Shown: positions 43,682 to 51,704 of the stretch, piece after piece | Layout: the number at the start of each line of letters is the position of its first letter | Numbering within the stretch: position 1 is the stretch's first letter | NCBI GenBank assembly: GCA_910578105.1 | Contig: CAJTPD010000004.1 | Coordinates: forward strand, 144,933-208,932 | DNA from: an uncultured Odoribacter sp. | GTDB taxonomy: Bacteria; Bacteroidota; Bacteroidia; Bacteroidales; Marinifilaceae | Reading direction: 5' to 3' | Length of the DNA stretch: 64,000 bases | The notes under the pieces: generated by a model | Seen by the model: the letters and a program-made list of their open reading frames with translations, nothing else | What the model was told of the DNA's origin: nothing | The model's database searches: none | Made by a program: the position numbers and the translations under genes

Positions 43682-44770
43682 TTACAGTATACTATGATTT
43701 AATAATTGTCTTGCAATTTTATCAAGGGCTTTCTGCGGACCGGTATAGTGTTGGGTTGTGTGGACGTGCAACAAGGTTTCTTTGGCTGCCAGAGCAGCAG
43801 CGGGAGAAGAAGACTCCAGTTCGTAAAATGGTCCCATGATACTTCCGTCTTCCAGCGGACCGTCATTGTAAGCGTTCATAACATCTCCCCTGAAAGGTTC
43901 CTGCTGATATTCCCACATGGCATTTACATAGATGCCGGGATGTTTCGGAATACTGAATTTTACAATTGTAAGAATATGATTTATAGCATCATAAGCACCA
44001 GCTATGGGCACGACCATTTCAGGAGGAATACCGATTTTGCCCCGTTTTTTTCCGTCCGCTTTGAACAGTAAAATTTCCCCGGTGTCTTGTAGCCGTTCAT
44101 TTCCGATTTTTCCGAAATAAGAATCGTTGACCTTTGATTGGTGTGAGGATAGATAGGGGATGATGATGGTATTATTTTCGGAAGGAGTAAACTGGCCTAA
44201 AATCCAGATAGAGGGTAGACCGGTTTCTTGGGTCCATGCGAAATTTCCGGTGTTGGTCAGCCGGTTTTCTGTACGGAAACTGATACAATGTACATCTTCG
44301 GGCAGGTTGGCCGGATTTTCTTCCAGGATTACTTCACGTTCCAGGAGGCAGGAGAGGAGTGTGCCGGAACAGTTTTCCAATGTGGTTTCTTTCCGGAAAG
44401 AGGCTGTTGTCCGGGTTTGTCCGGTCAGTTGCCAGGATTCAGTATCAATGATTGCCGGAGTTTGCCATTCTTTGAAAGTAAAAGTGGTCCCTTTTTTAAA
44501 GAATAGCGAAAATTGACCGCCTTCCGGCCCTAACCAGAAACGGTCTTCACCTCCCCAATTATTGCAATGGGGGAGGTGTTGTCCGGAAGCAATCAAATCA
44601 TAGTTCAGCCATCCAAAACTGTATCCCTGTTCTCCGTTGGCTGTACTGGTGAGTACCCTCCCTTGTAAATCCGGTGTCAGTAACACTTTCTGTTGCCCGT
44701 GCTGAAGTTCGATAACATTCAGGTGATTCCGGAGAAATTCTTTGTCGTATTTGTAAGTTTTTGTTGTCAT
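43682..44770 (-). CDS. Unknown protein of the fucose operon (DUF6786-like, fucX position)
   Basis: A cytoplasmic protein of 362 residues without a signal peptide. The sequence (QKVLLTPDLQGRVLTSTANGEQGYSFGWLNYDLI, cited from residues 27 on; GGEDRFWLGPEGGQFSLFF) recalls aldose-1-epimerase-type beta-sandwich proteins: an opening that binds sugar and a conserved GGEDRFW loop. It is the last gene of the fucose operon. In B. thetaiotaomicron the operon is described as fucRIAKXP, with fucX of unknown role; this gene could be fucX moved behind fucP. A mutarotase for L-fucose is a reasonable inference, not shown. Confidence 0.75.
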   Translation of the reverse strand: MTTKTYKYDKEFLRNHLNVIELQHGQQKVLLTPDLQGRVLTSTANGEQGYSFGWLNYDLIASGQHLPHCNNWGGEDRFWLGPEGGQFSLFFKKGTTFTFKEWQTPAIIDTESWQLTGQTRTTASFRKETTLENCSGTLLSCLLEREVILEENPANLPEDVHCISFRTENRLTNTGNFAWTQETGLPSIWILGQFTPSENNTIIIPYLSSHQSKVNDSYFGKIGNERLQDTGEILLFKADGKKRGKIGIPPEMVVPIAGAYDAINHILTIVKFSIPKHPGIYVNAMWEYQQEPFRGDVMNAYNDGPLEDGSIMGPFYELESSSPAAALAAKETLLHVHTTQHYTGPQKALDKIARQLLNHSIL

Positions 44771-44808
44771 GGATGAAATATTGAGGGGCTATTTTTAGAC
44801 TTCACAAT

Positions 44809-46107
44809 TTATTGATGTACGGAATAGCTCCGGTATCCGTAAATAATGATTACCGAAAAGCACAGCAAAGGCAGAAGAAAGGAGATGTTAACGGCCGGAA
44901 GTCCCCAGACTGTCTGACAGTCTATGATAGCAGCCTGAAGGGGAGGCATCACCGAACCGCCCAGAATAGCCATAATAAGTCCGGCTGCACCGAATTTAGC
45001 ATCATCTCCTAATCCTTGCAATGCAATTCCGTAAATTGTGGGGAACATCAGTGACATGCAGGCCGAAACGCCGACCAGACAATATAATCCCCAAATGTTC
45101 TGGAAACCAATAACGCCAAGAGTTAAAATACCACCGCCAATAGCTAATGTCATTAATAATTTTCCCGGAGAAAAATATTTTAGCAGGAAAGTACAGACAA
45201 ACCGGCTGACACAGAAAATAGCCATTGCTGCAATGTTGTATTGCTGGGATAGTACTTCGGCATCCTGCTCTGGCATACCCTGATTGACAAAAATACGGGT
45301 GCCGTACTGAATGATGAATGTCCAACACATAATTTGTACGCCTACATAGAAAAACTGAGCGATGACTCCTTCCCGGTAGCGGGCTATGGAAAAAATTCTT
45401 TTTAATGCATGGCCCAGGTGTAAAGAATGGTCCTGATCTGCATTTTTGGGCATAGGGGTAAACCGTATAATCAGGAACAATACCAGTATAATGAGTCCGA
45501 CAGTGACGTATGGGGCAATTAATACCTGCAGGTCTGCAGCTTTTACTGCTTCAAATTCCTCGGCGGACAATTGGGCGCGTTCGGCCGTACTCAACGGATT
45601 TAATTTCGCTTGGATAAAAGTCATTGCTGTAAACATACCTAGCAAGGAACCGATTGGATTAAATGCTTGTGCCAGATTCAGACGGCGGGTAGCCGTGCTT
45701 TCATCTCCCATGGTCAGAATGTATGGATTAGAACTTGTTTCGAGAAAAGAGAGTCCGCAGGTTAAAATGAAATAAGCAATCAAAAACGGGTAATAAAGCC
45801 CGGTCATACTTGCCGGGATAAAAAGAAGAGCTCCTGCAGCATATAAGGCTAATCCCAGGAGTATGCCTGTTTTATAGGAAAATTTACGGATAAATAAAGC
45901 TGCCGGAAAAGCCATGGCAAAATATCCTCCATAAAAAGCTAACTGTACCAAGGCTCCGTCGGTGACGCTCATCCGGAAAATCTTGGAAAAAGCTTTTACC
46001 ATTGGATTTGTGATATCGTTTGCAAAACCCCAGGCAAAAAATAAGGTGGTAACCAGGATAAAAGGTACCAGGAGCCGACGGGGGATGAGTTGTGATTTGG
46101 GTTTCAT
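44809..46107 (-). CDS. fucP: L-fucose:H+ symporter
   Basis: Major facilitator superfamily transporter with about twelve membrane helices, 432 residues. Family features are FAWGFANDITNPMVKAF in helix 1, SFLETSSNPYILTMGDESTATRRLNLAQAFNPIGSLLG (split family signature of the FucP/GluP group) and NIWGLYCLVGVSACMSLMFPTIYGIAL near the end. Imports L-fucose across the inner membrane for the enzymes encoded just upstream. Gap of 49 bases after the kinase gene. Confidence 0.95.
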   Translation of the reverse strand: MKPKSQLIPRRLLVPFILVTTLFFAWGFANDITNPMVKAFSKIFRMSVTDGALVQLAFYGGYFAMAFPAALFIRKFSYKTGILLGLALYAAGALLFIPASMTGLYYPFLIAYFILTCGLSFLETSSNPYILTMGDESTATRRLNLAQAFNPIGSLLGMFTAMTFIQAKLNPLSTAERAQLSAEEFEAVKAADLQVLIAPYVTVGLIILVLFLIIRFTPMPKNADQDHSLHLGHALKRIFSIARYREGVIAQFFYVGVQIMCWTFIIQYGTRIFVNQGMPEQDAEVLSQQYNIAAMAIFCVSRFVCTFLLKYFSPGKLLMTLAIGGGILTLGVIGFQNIWGLYCLVGVSACMSLMFPTIYGIALQGLGDDAKFGAAGLIMAILGGSVMPPLQAAIIDCQTVWGLPAVNISFLLPLLCFSVIIIYGYRSYSVHQ

Positions 46108-46156
46108 TTCAGAAAATTTTAAATTGTATTCTGTATCGGTTAATCAAAATTATATT

Positions 46157-47500
46157 TTATAATTTGTGGGCCATTTGTTGCACTTTGATATTGCCTATTG
46201 CTGTGGCTTCAACGGCTTTGCATATTACTTTTGCGCCGGTCAGTTCTTCTGTCAGGCGGTTCAGCAGGTAGTTTTGGGAACCACCGCCGACAATATATAT
46301 TGTCTCAATTTTACGGCCAGAACATTTTTCCAGCATATGTTTCACTTCTGCGTATTTTGTAGCCAAAGAAAGGACGACACAGCGCATGAATTCTCCTTTT
46401 GTGCGGGGGGCTTCCAAGCCTTTTTCCGTACAATAACGGCTAATTGCTTTGTTCATACTGTCCGGTTTGTTGAAGCAAGGCGCGTCTACGTCAACGACAG
46501 AATTCAGGTGACAATGTTCTGCTTCGGCAATCAGGTCGCTATAGGAACATTTTTCGCCGGCTGTTTCCCATTCCTTCATCAGATTTTGCAGTAACCAGAG
46601 TCCGGTGATATTTCTCAGAAAACGGATTTTGCCGTTTACAGAGCCTTCGTTAGTGAAATCACAATTCATGGCTTCCGGCGTAAGGATGGGTGAGTCGGTT
46701 TCGATTCCCATCAACGACCAGGTGCCTGAACTGATAAAAGCCCAGTTATCGCCTTCTGCTTCAATGGAAGCCAGGGCACTGGCAGTGTCGTGTGAGCCTA
46801 CTGCGACAACTTTTACTCCGCTTCCTCCGACTTCTGAAACGAGTTCGGGGGATAATTGGCCGATGACTGTTCCGGAAGGTACAATGGGTTGCATCAGGTG
46901 TTCGGGGATATTCAGCCGTTTAAATATTTCATCGGCCCATCCCCGGGTGGCGTGGCAGAACAGTTGGGAAGTAGAAGATATTGTATACTCGTTCACTGCA
47001 ATGCCTGTCAGAAAATAATTGAATAGATCGGGAGTAAACAGCAATTTGTCGGCAATTTTTAAAGCGGGGTCGTTCCGAAGTACCATACTGTATAATTGGA
47101 AAGCCGTATTGATTTCCATAAACTGGTTACCCGTGAGAGTATAAAGTTCTTCCCGGGGAATTGTTTGAAACACTTTTTCCAGGATACCTGCTGTCCGGGA
47201 ATCCCGGTAGCAGACAGGATTGGATATCAAATGGCCGTTCCGGTCTATCAATCCGAAATCCACACCCCAGGTATCTACGCCGATGCTGACGATTTCGTCA
47301 TACTGTGCAAAAGCTTTTTTAAGTCCGGTTTTCAGTTCTTCAAATAAAGCCAGAAAATCCCAATATACGGTGTTGCCTAAACGAATCTGGCGGTTGGGAA
47401 ACCGGTGTACCTCATCAAGGCGGATGTTGTCTCCGGGAAGTATTGTTCCGACAATGACGCGTCCGCTTCCGGCACCGAAATCTGCTGCAATATATCTCAT
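46157..47500 (-). CDS. fucK: L-fuculokinase (FGGY / rhamnulokinase-type)
   Basis: Phosphorylates L-fuculose to L-fuculose-1-phosphate. From the ATG at 47500 the protein has 447 residues starting MRYIAADFGAGSGRV; a TTG/ATG further upstream would add residues before the conserved phosphate loop and is rejected. FGGY-family motifs include GVDTWGVDFGLID, CYRDSRT, SSGTWSLMGIE and the C-terminal IYIVGGGSQNYLLNRLTEELTG. By sequence it is nearer to rhamnulokinases than to E. coli FucK, as usual for Bacteroides fucose operons; the substrate is assigned from context. Confidence 0.9.
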   Translation of the reverse strand: MRYIAADFGAGSGRVIVGTILPGDNIRLDEVHRFPNRQIRLGNTVYWDFLALFEELKTGLKKAFAQYDEIVSIGVDTWGVDFGLIDRNGHLISNPVCYRDSRTAGILEKVFQTIPREELYTLTGNQFMEINTAFQLYSMVLRNDPALKIADKLLFTPDLFNYFLTGIAVNEYTISSTSQLFCHATRGWADEIFKRLNIPEHLMQPIVPSGTVIGQLSPELVSEVGGSGVKVVAVGSHDTASALASIEAEGDNWAFISSGTWSLMGIETDSPILTPEAMNCDFTNEGSVNGKIRFLRNITGLWLLQNLMKEWETAGEKCSYSDLIAEAEHCHLNSVVDVDAPCFNKPDSMNKAISRYCTEKGLEAPRTKGEFMRCVVLSLATKYAEVKHMLEKCSGRKIETIYIVGGGSQNYLLNRLTEELTGAKVICKAVEATAIGNIKVQQMAHKL

Positions 47501-47546
47501 GTGTGATTTATAAAATTTACAAAGCTTACTAAAGCCGAACATTTCA

Positions 47547-48188
47547 TTATTTGGTGATTTTTCCTAAAATGTATTTGTCCAGATCGTCTATTTCGTGCTG
47601 GGTAAGGGTATTGTAATTCATTCCTGTGCGGAGGATTATCTCACATGCCATTTCCAAAAATTCGGCTTTCTCAATAGCGTCGTTAAAATCTTTTCCGGCA
47701 AATACTTGTCCGTGTTTTTCCAAGAGGACAGAATCATGGTTTTGCATGGCTTCGCATACAGCTTTAGCCAGTTCGGGCGAACCGGGACGATAATAGGGGA
47801 CAATGGCGATTTCACTGCCGCAGTGGCAGGGAAGTTCGGCTGTAACATTAAAATTGACCGGTTTGTTTTTCATACAGGCAATTGTTGTGGCGAAAATGCT
47901 CTGGCAATGAAGCACAACATTTACATCTGGTCGGTTACGCATAATTGTCAGATGGAATGTGCTTTCCATGGAAGGTTTCACTCCATTAATCCATTCGCCG
48001 GTGGCAATTTTGCAAATGGATACCTGTTCTTTTCTTAATTCGGGGACCCAGGAGCCTGTTCCGGATACAAGTGCCAGTTCGCCAAGACGCCAGGATAGAT
48101 TTCCGCTACTGCAACGGGTCAGTTTGCGGTCGCCTACTTTGTGTGCTGCCGCAAGAAATTGTTCAATATGTTGCTCTGTTATTTCCAT
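47547..48188 (-). CDS. fucA: L-fuculose-1-phosphate aldolase (class II aldolase)
   Basis: Cleaves L-fuculose-1-phosphate to dihydroxyacetone phosphate and L-lactaldehyde. 213 residues, the normal length. The phosphate-binding SSGNLSWRLG, the catalytic Glu region PSMESTFHL and the late His of LLEKHGQVFAG are present. The zinc motif normally written HxH (VVHNHA in E. coli) reads VVLHCQS here, so the second histidine ligand appears to be Gln. It is preceded by a palindromic element in the 142-base gap after fucI. Confidence 0.93.
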   Translation of the reverse strand: MEITEQHIEQFLAAAHKVGDRKLTRCSSGNLSWRLGELALVSGTGSWVPELRKEQVSICKIATGEWINGVKPSMESTFHLTIMRNRPDVNVVLHCQSIFATTIACMKNKPVNFNVTAELPCHCGSEIAIVPYYRPGSPELAKAVCEAMQNHDSVLLEKHGQVFAGKDFNDAIEKAEFLEMACEIILRTGMNYNTLTQHEIDDLDKYILGKITK

Positions 48189-48265
48189 AGATAAATGTGT
48201 AATAAAACTTGGAATTAGTTTAGTTAATTATTTTTAGAACCGGATGGATACTTTATATCTTAGCA

Positions 48266-48311
48266 GGACTAAAGTCACTGATTTTTTGTTTGTTTATCAG
48301 AACTTTAGTCC
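48266..48311. promoter_or_regulatory. Large palindromic element in the fucI-fucA gap, candidate regulator site
   Basis: GGACTAAAGT (48266-48275) and ACTTTAGTCC (48302-48311) are perfect inverted repeats; inside them CTGAT (48278-48282) and ATCAG (48296-48300) also pair. Neither strand has a T tract after it, so it is not an ordinary terminator. Its right half (48289-48307) recurs upstream of fucR at 51334-51352 with 18 of 19 identical bases. Candidate FucR operator; inference. Confidence 0.5.
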
Positions 48312-48330
48312 GCTCATCAATATAATTTGC

Positions 48331-50118
48331 TTATTTATAAAGTGCTCCGTAGTTTTTGCAAGCTCTGTAATCGGCACCTTCCGGGTCCATACCGAAAGCG
48401 TTCCAGGCACTTGGACGGAAAATTTTTTCCGGTGCTACGTTGTGCATACAAACCGGGATTCTTAACATAGAAGCTAATGTAATCAAGTCCGCACCAATGT
48501 GCCCGTAACTGATTGCTCCGTGATTAGCTCCCCAGTTGTTCATCACTGAATATACGTCTTTGAAGGCTCCTTCTCCTGTCAGGCGGGGGGCAAACCAGGT
48601 GGTCGGCCAGGTTTTGTCGGTACGTTCATTCAGTGTTTTGTGGACTTCCGGATCGATTTCTACTGTATAACCTTCAGCCAACTGCAGGACTGGGCCTAAT
48701 CCTTTGACGATATTAATGCGCATCATGGTTACAGGCATTCCGCCTTTTGACAGGAAATTGGAAGAAAAACCGCCTCCCCGGAAATAATCGCGGTTAGCCG
48801 GATACCAGGTAGTAGCTTTCAGACATTTTTCCACTTCTTTCTCTGTTATTTCCCAGAAAGGTTTCATTGCCGGCTGGCCGTCTTTTGTCTGTTCGCCGCA
48901 GCCATCCAATGTAGCTGCTCCCGAATTAATCAGGTGAATAATACCGTTGGCCGCAGCTCCGGTCAGTTTTTTGCCGGTGACCCGCTCAACGGCAGCCGGA
49001 CTCCAATAGGTACGGACATCAGCGAAAATCTGTGCGCTGTTTGTCAGTAATTTACCGAATAGCATGGCAACTCCGTTCAGAGAATCATTTTCTGTGGCAA
49101 AAACAAATGCTTCGCGGATGCCGTTCCAGTCGAATGAGGTATTCATAAAAGCTTCTGCAAAGTCTCCGTTGGGCATGTGGTCTGTCCACTGGCGTTGTCC
49201 CTGGAATCCGCCGGCAATGGCATTGTGTCCCAAGGATTCTTCTTTGAACCCCATTTCTTTTAATTTTGGATTACCACACATTAAATCACGGAATACAATA
49301 AACATTTTGACAACATATTCCCAGTCGGCATCCAGTTCAATCCGGTTCTTTTTCTTTTTGGGAGTGTTGAAATCAGTACCTTCATTGACTTTACAATATT
49401 TTTCTGTCCATGCTATTGCTTTGGTATATTCTGTCTTGTCATAAATGCCTTCGTCTATACGCCGGATTACCTCTGTCATATCGACTTGTTCGTTGCGCAT
49501 GCCCAGGTAAGTCTGGAAAAAGTCAGCATCTACAATACTGCCGGCGATGCCCATAGCCACATTACCGATGGACAGATAGCTTTTGCCTTTCATCGTGGCA
49601 ACAGCAATACCGGCTCTGGTGAAACGTAATAATTTTTCTTTGACATCTTCCGGAATATTTTTATCGGTTGCATCCTGTACGTCGTGTCCGTAGATACCGA
49701 AAGCCGGCATGCCTTTTTGGCTGTGACCTGCCAGTGCTGCTGCCAGGTATACGGCTCCCGGACGTTCTGTACCATTAAAGCCCCAGATGGCTTGTGGCAG
49801 TCGGCTGTCGTAATCAATGGTTTCACTGCCATAGCACCAGCAAGGAGTGACGGAAATGACAACACCGACACCTTCTTTGCGGAATTTTTCCGCACATGCA
49901 GCAGCTTCCGGAACGCGTCCGATGGTTGAGTCGGCGATGACACATTGTACAGGAGTTCCGTCGCTGTATTTGAGTGTACTGCTGATTAATCCGGCTACGT
50001 TTTTAGCCATATCCATGGTTTGTTCTTCCAATGATTCGCGAACACCTCCCTGACGGGCATCAATAATGGGACGGATACCTACTTTAGGATAATCTCCGAT
50101 AAATCTTGCTTGTTTCAT
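48331..50118 (-). CDS. fucI: L-fucose isomerase
   Basis: Converts L-fucose to L-fuculose, first step of the pathway. 595 residues, the normal length of the family. Characteristic stretches are PKVGIRPIIDARQGGVRESLEEQTM near the start (cited in part), GFNGTERPGAVYLAAALAGHSQKGMPAFGIYGHDVQD and MPNGDFAEAFMNTSFDWNG with the Mn-site acids. It lies 61 bases after fucR in the same direction and belongs to one operon; the ATG at 50118 gives MKQARFIGDYPKVG. Confidence 0.98.
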   Translation of the reverse strand: MKQARFIGDYPKVGIRPIIDARQGGVRESLEEQTMDMAKNVAGLISSTLKYSDGTPVQCVIADSTIGRVPEAAACAEKFRKEGVGVVISVTPCWCYGSETIDYDSRLPQAIWGFNGTERPGAVYLAAALAGHSQKGMPAFGIYGHDVQDATDKNIPEDVKEKLLRFTRAGIAVATMKGKSYLSIGNVAMGIAGSIVDADFFQTYLGMRNEQVDMTEVIRRIDEGIYDKTEYTKAIAWTEKYCKVNEGTDFNTPKKKKNRIELDADWEYVVKMFIVFRDLMCGNPKLKEMGFKEESLGHNAIAGGFQGQRQWTDHMPNGDFAEAFMNTSFDWNGIREAFVFATENDSLNGVAMLFGKLLTNSAQIFADVRTYWSPAAVERVTGKKLTGAAANGIIHLINSGAATLDGCGEQTKDGQPAMKPFWEITEKEVEKCLKATTWYPANRDYFRGGGFSSNFLSKGGMPVTMMRINIVKGLGPVLQLAEGYTVEIDPEVHKTLNERTDKTWPTTWFAPRLTGEGAFKDVYSVMNNWGANHGAISYGHIGADLITLASMLRIPVCMHNVAPEKIFRPSAWNAFGMDPEGADYRACKNYGALYK

Positions 50119-50179
50119 AATCGTTTATTTAAAAAAAAGTACTTTTTATTGTTTTATTTTTAATTGGATTCTGCTGTTT

Positions 50180-51163
50180 TTATAAGGAATTCCGTAATAT
50201 CAACCGGGTAGGGAGAAATTCCTGGATTTTTTGCCGTGATTTAATAAATTCTGCTGCTTTTCTGCCCATTTCTACGAAATCAACAGAAATGGAAGAAATT
50301 CCTTTTTTGATGATTTCAAGTACGGGCGTATCGTTGTATACCAAAATACCTACATCTTTGCCTACTTGGTAGTTATAACGATTGCAGGTACGGACAACAC
50401 TTACCAAATCCTGTTGTTTCAGGCAGATGTAAGCACATCCTGTCTGTATATCTTTGTCCGCAGGGGTGCGGTTGATAACTTCATAGCTGAATTTGCGGTC
50501 TGTGCAATACCGCACAAAATAATCAATTGCACTAGCCGGATGCATGAGTTCTTTCGGAAAAAATAAAATGAGTTTCCGGTAATAGCTGAATCTGGCATCC
50601 GCTTCTGCAAGGCAGTTGTAAAAGGCCTGATTAAAATCCTGACAGATGTATGAAAAATTGCCTTTGTTGAAGTTCCCGAAATCCAACAGCAATAATTTAT
50701 CCGCAGGGAGGGTATACAGTTCTTCTGAAAAACGCTCGTTGCTGAAATTCATAATCAGGTAATAGTTGTAGCGACCTATGCTGTCCTGTATGATACTCCT
50801 GAAAAGATGCTCATTGTACTGGTGAAACAGTATGTCTGCTTTATAATCGTTGGTTGACAGGTTTTCAGTGAAGCTACGGAAAAGAGTCTCTTTAAACGGT
50901 GTATAGGTGTCGAGTAACAACAATACATTACATAGTTTTTCTTTGATAAAATAGCCTTTGGTGGAGGTGGAATCAATCAGATTCCGTTGTTTTAGTTCTG
51001 TATAGGCTTTGAAAACTGTGTCGCGTGAAACTCCCCATGTTTTACTCATTTCATTGATGGATGGTAAATTGTCCCCAATTCCCCATACGCCATCTATGAT
51101 TTTCTCATGGATGGAGTCAATTAGCAAATTGACTTTGGATTTAGAATTTGAAAATTTTTTCAC
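50180..51163 (-). CDS. fucR: GntR-family transcriptional regulator of fucose utilisation
   Basis: A 327-residue regulator with an N-terminal GntR winged helix (about 8-75: LLIDSIHEKIIDGVWGIGDNLPSINEMSKTWGVSRDTVFKAYTEL, cited from its parts) and a C-terminal periplasmic-binding-protein-like effector domain (about 80-327), the architecture described for Bacteroides FucR, which responds to L-fucose and represses the operon it heads. It is the first gene on the minus strand, with its own consensus promoter at 51201-51231 and two tandem 10-base repeats in the leader. Confidence 0.92.
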   Translation of the reverse strand: MKKFSNSKSKVNLLIDSIHEKIIDGVWGIGDNLPSINEMSKTWGVSRDTVFKAYTELKQRNLIDSTSTKGYFIKEKLCNVLLLLDTYTPFKETLFRSFTENLSTNDYKADILFHQYNEHLFRSIIQDSIGRYNYYLIMNFSNERFSEELYTLPADKLLLLDFGNFNKGNFSYICQDFNQAFYNCLAEADARFSYYRKLILFFPKELMHPASAIDYFVRYCTDRKFSYEVINRTPADKDIQTGCAYICLKQQDLVSVVRTCNRYNYQVGKDVGILVYNDTPVLEIIKKGISSISVDFVEMGRKAAEFIKSRQKIQEFLPTRLILRNSL

Positions 51164-51172
51164 GTTAACACC

Positions 51173-51192
51173 ACTATGCTGAACTATGCTGA
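51173..51192. repeat. Two tandem copies of ACTATGCTGA in the fucR leader
   Basis: Perfect 10-base direct repeats, one helical turn apart, placed between the predicted fucR transcript start (about 51194) and its ATG. The position suits a repressor site for autoregulation by FucR. Inference from location. Confidence 0.6.
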
Positions 51193-51200
51193 ATTGTGTA

Positions 51201-51231
51201 CAAACGTATGAATTAATAATTGTAATTCAAA
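51201..51231 (-). promoter_or_regulatory. Promoter of the fucR operon
   Basis: On the minus strand: TTTG at 51231-51228, 19-base spacer, TACGTTTG at 51208-51201. Full match to the Bacteroidota promoter model, with a leader of about 30 bases. Confidence 0.72.
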
Positions 51232-51320
51232 AGATTTTTTCAAAAAAACGATATAGGTGTGAAATTTTTCCGGATGAACATTTTTTCAGAGGCAAATAAT
51301 TATATTGCAGATAAATAGAC

Positions 51321-51352
51321 CTGAAGTTTCTGGTTTGTTTTTCAGAACTTTA
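51321..51352. promoter_or_regulatory. Second copy of the fucose-locus palindromic element
   Basis: CTGAAGTTTCTG (51321-51332) faces CAGAACTTTA (51343-51352), an imperfect palindrome. The segment 51334-51352 matches 48289-48307 at 18 of 19 bases. It lies about 120 bases upstream of the fucR promoter and about 180 bases upstream of the fimbrial -7 element, so it could act on either. Confidence 0.45.
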
Positions 51353-51528
51353 TTATGAAATACCAATTTGAAATGACTTGCTGCTCCGTTTTGAAAAGCG
51401 GTTCATTTTTGCTGTTTATAAGGTATATACCAATAAAAATGTTCGTTTTATTTGGTATATTATATATAATTTTTCTTGGATATATAATTTTTTTTAATAC
51501 TTAATACAAAGTGTTTTAAAATAATGCA

Positions 51529-51536
51529 TATTTTTG
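51529..51536 (+). promoter_or_regulatory. Candidate -7 element of the fimbrial operon
   Basis: TATTTTTG fits TAnnTTTG; leader of about 160 bases to the ATG at 51705. The -33 region is not convincing, which could mean dependence on an activator. Confidence 0.35.
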
Positions 51537-51704
51537 TAATCATTATTGGAAGTCATGCCTGCTAAAATGAACGTTATTTGTAGTAGAAGTTTGTTTTTGA
51601 TATTTGAATATATTATTGTTAATCAGTGTGATATATGTAAAGTGTAATATTTTTAAGTGGTTTCAGATTTTGTTTTATAATCTGTTGAATAATTTTATAT
51701 AAAT

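Larger units (their letters stand above)
51164..51704. other. Divergent regulatory region between fucose and fimbrial operons
   Basis: 541 AT-rich bases without a gene. They hold the fucR promoter (minus strand), two tandem 10-base repeats in the fucR leader, a palindromic element shared with the fucI-fucA gap, an imperfect inverted repeat at 51425-51460, AT-rich direct repeats at 51463-51494 and a -7 element for the fimbrial operon. No flanking inverted repeats of the kind expected for a phase-variable invertible promoter were seen. Confidence 0.7.

Noticed and set aside
48266..48311. Palindrome after fucI considered as an intrinsic terminator.
   Set aside because: No T run on either strand after the stem, and the operon continues with fucA. 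The shared copy near fucR favours a protein-binding site.
51463..51494. Two TATATAATTTTT direct repeats considered as an attachment site or transposon target duplication.
   Set aside because: Only six bases lie between the copies and the sequence is simple AT; no integrase or mobile gene is near.
51164..51704. Invertible (phase-variable) promoter for the fimbrial operon.
   Set aside because: I found no inverted repeat pair of suitable size flanking the promoter and no recombinase gene nearby.
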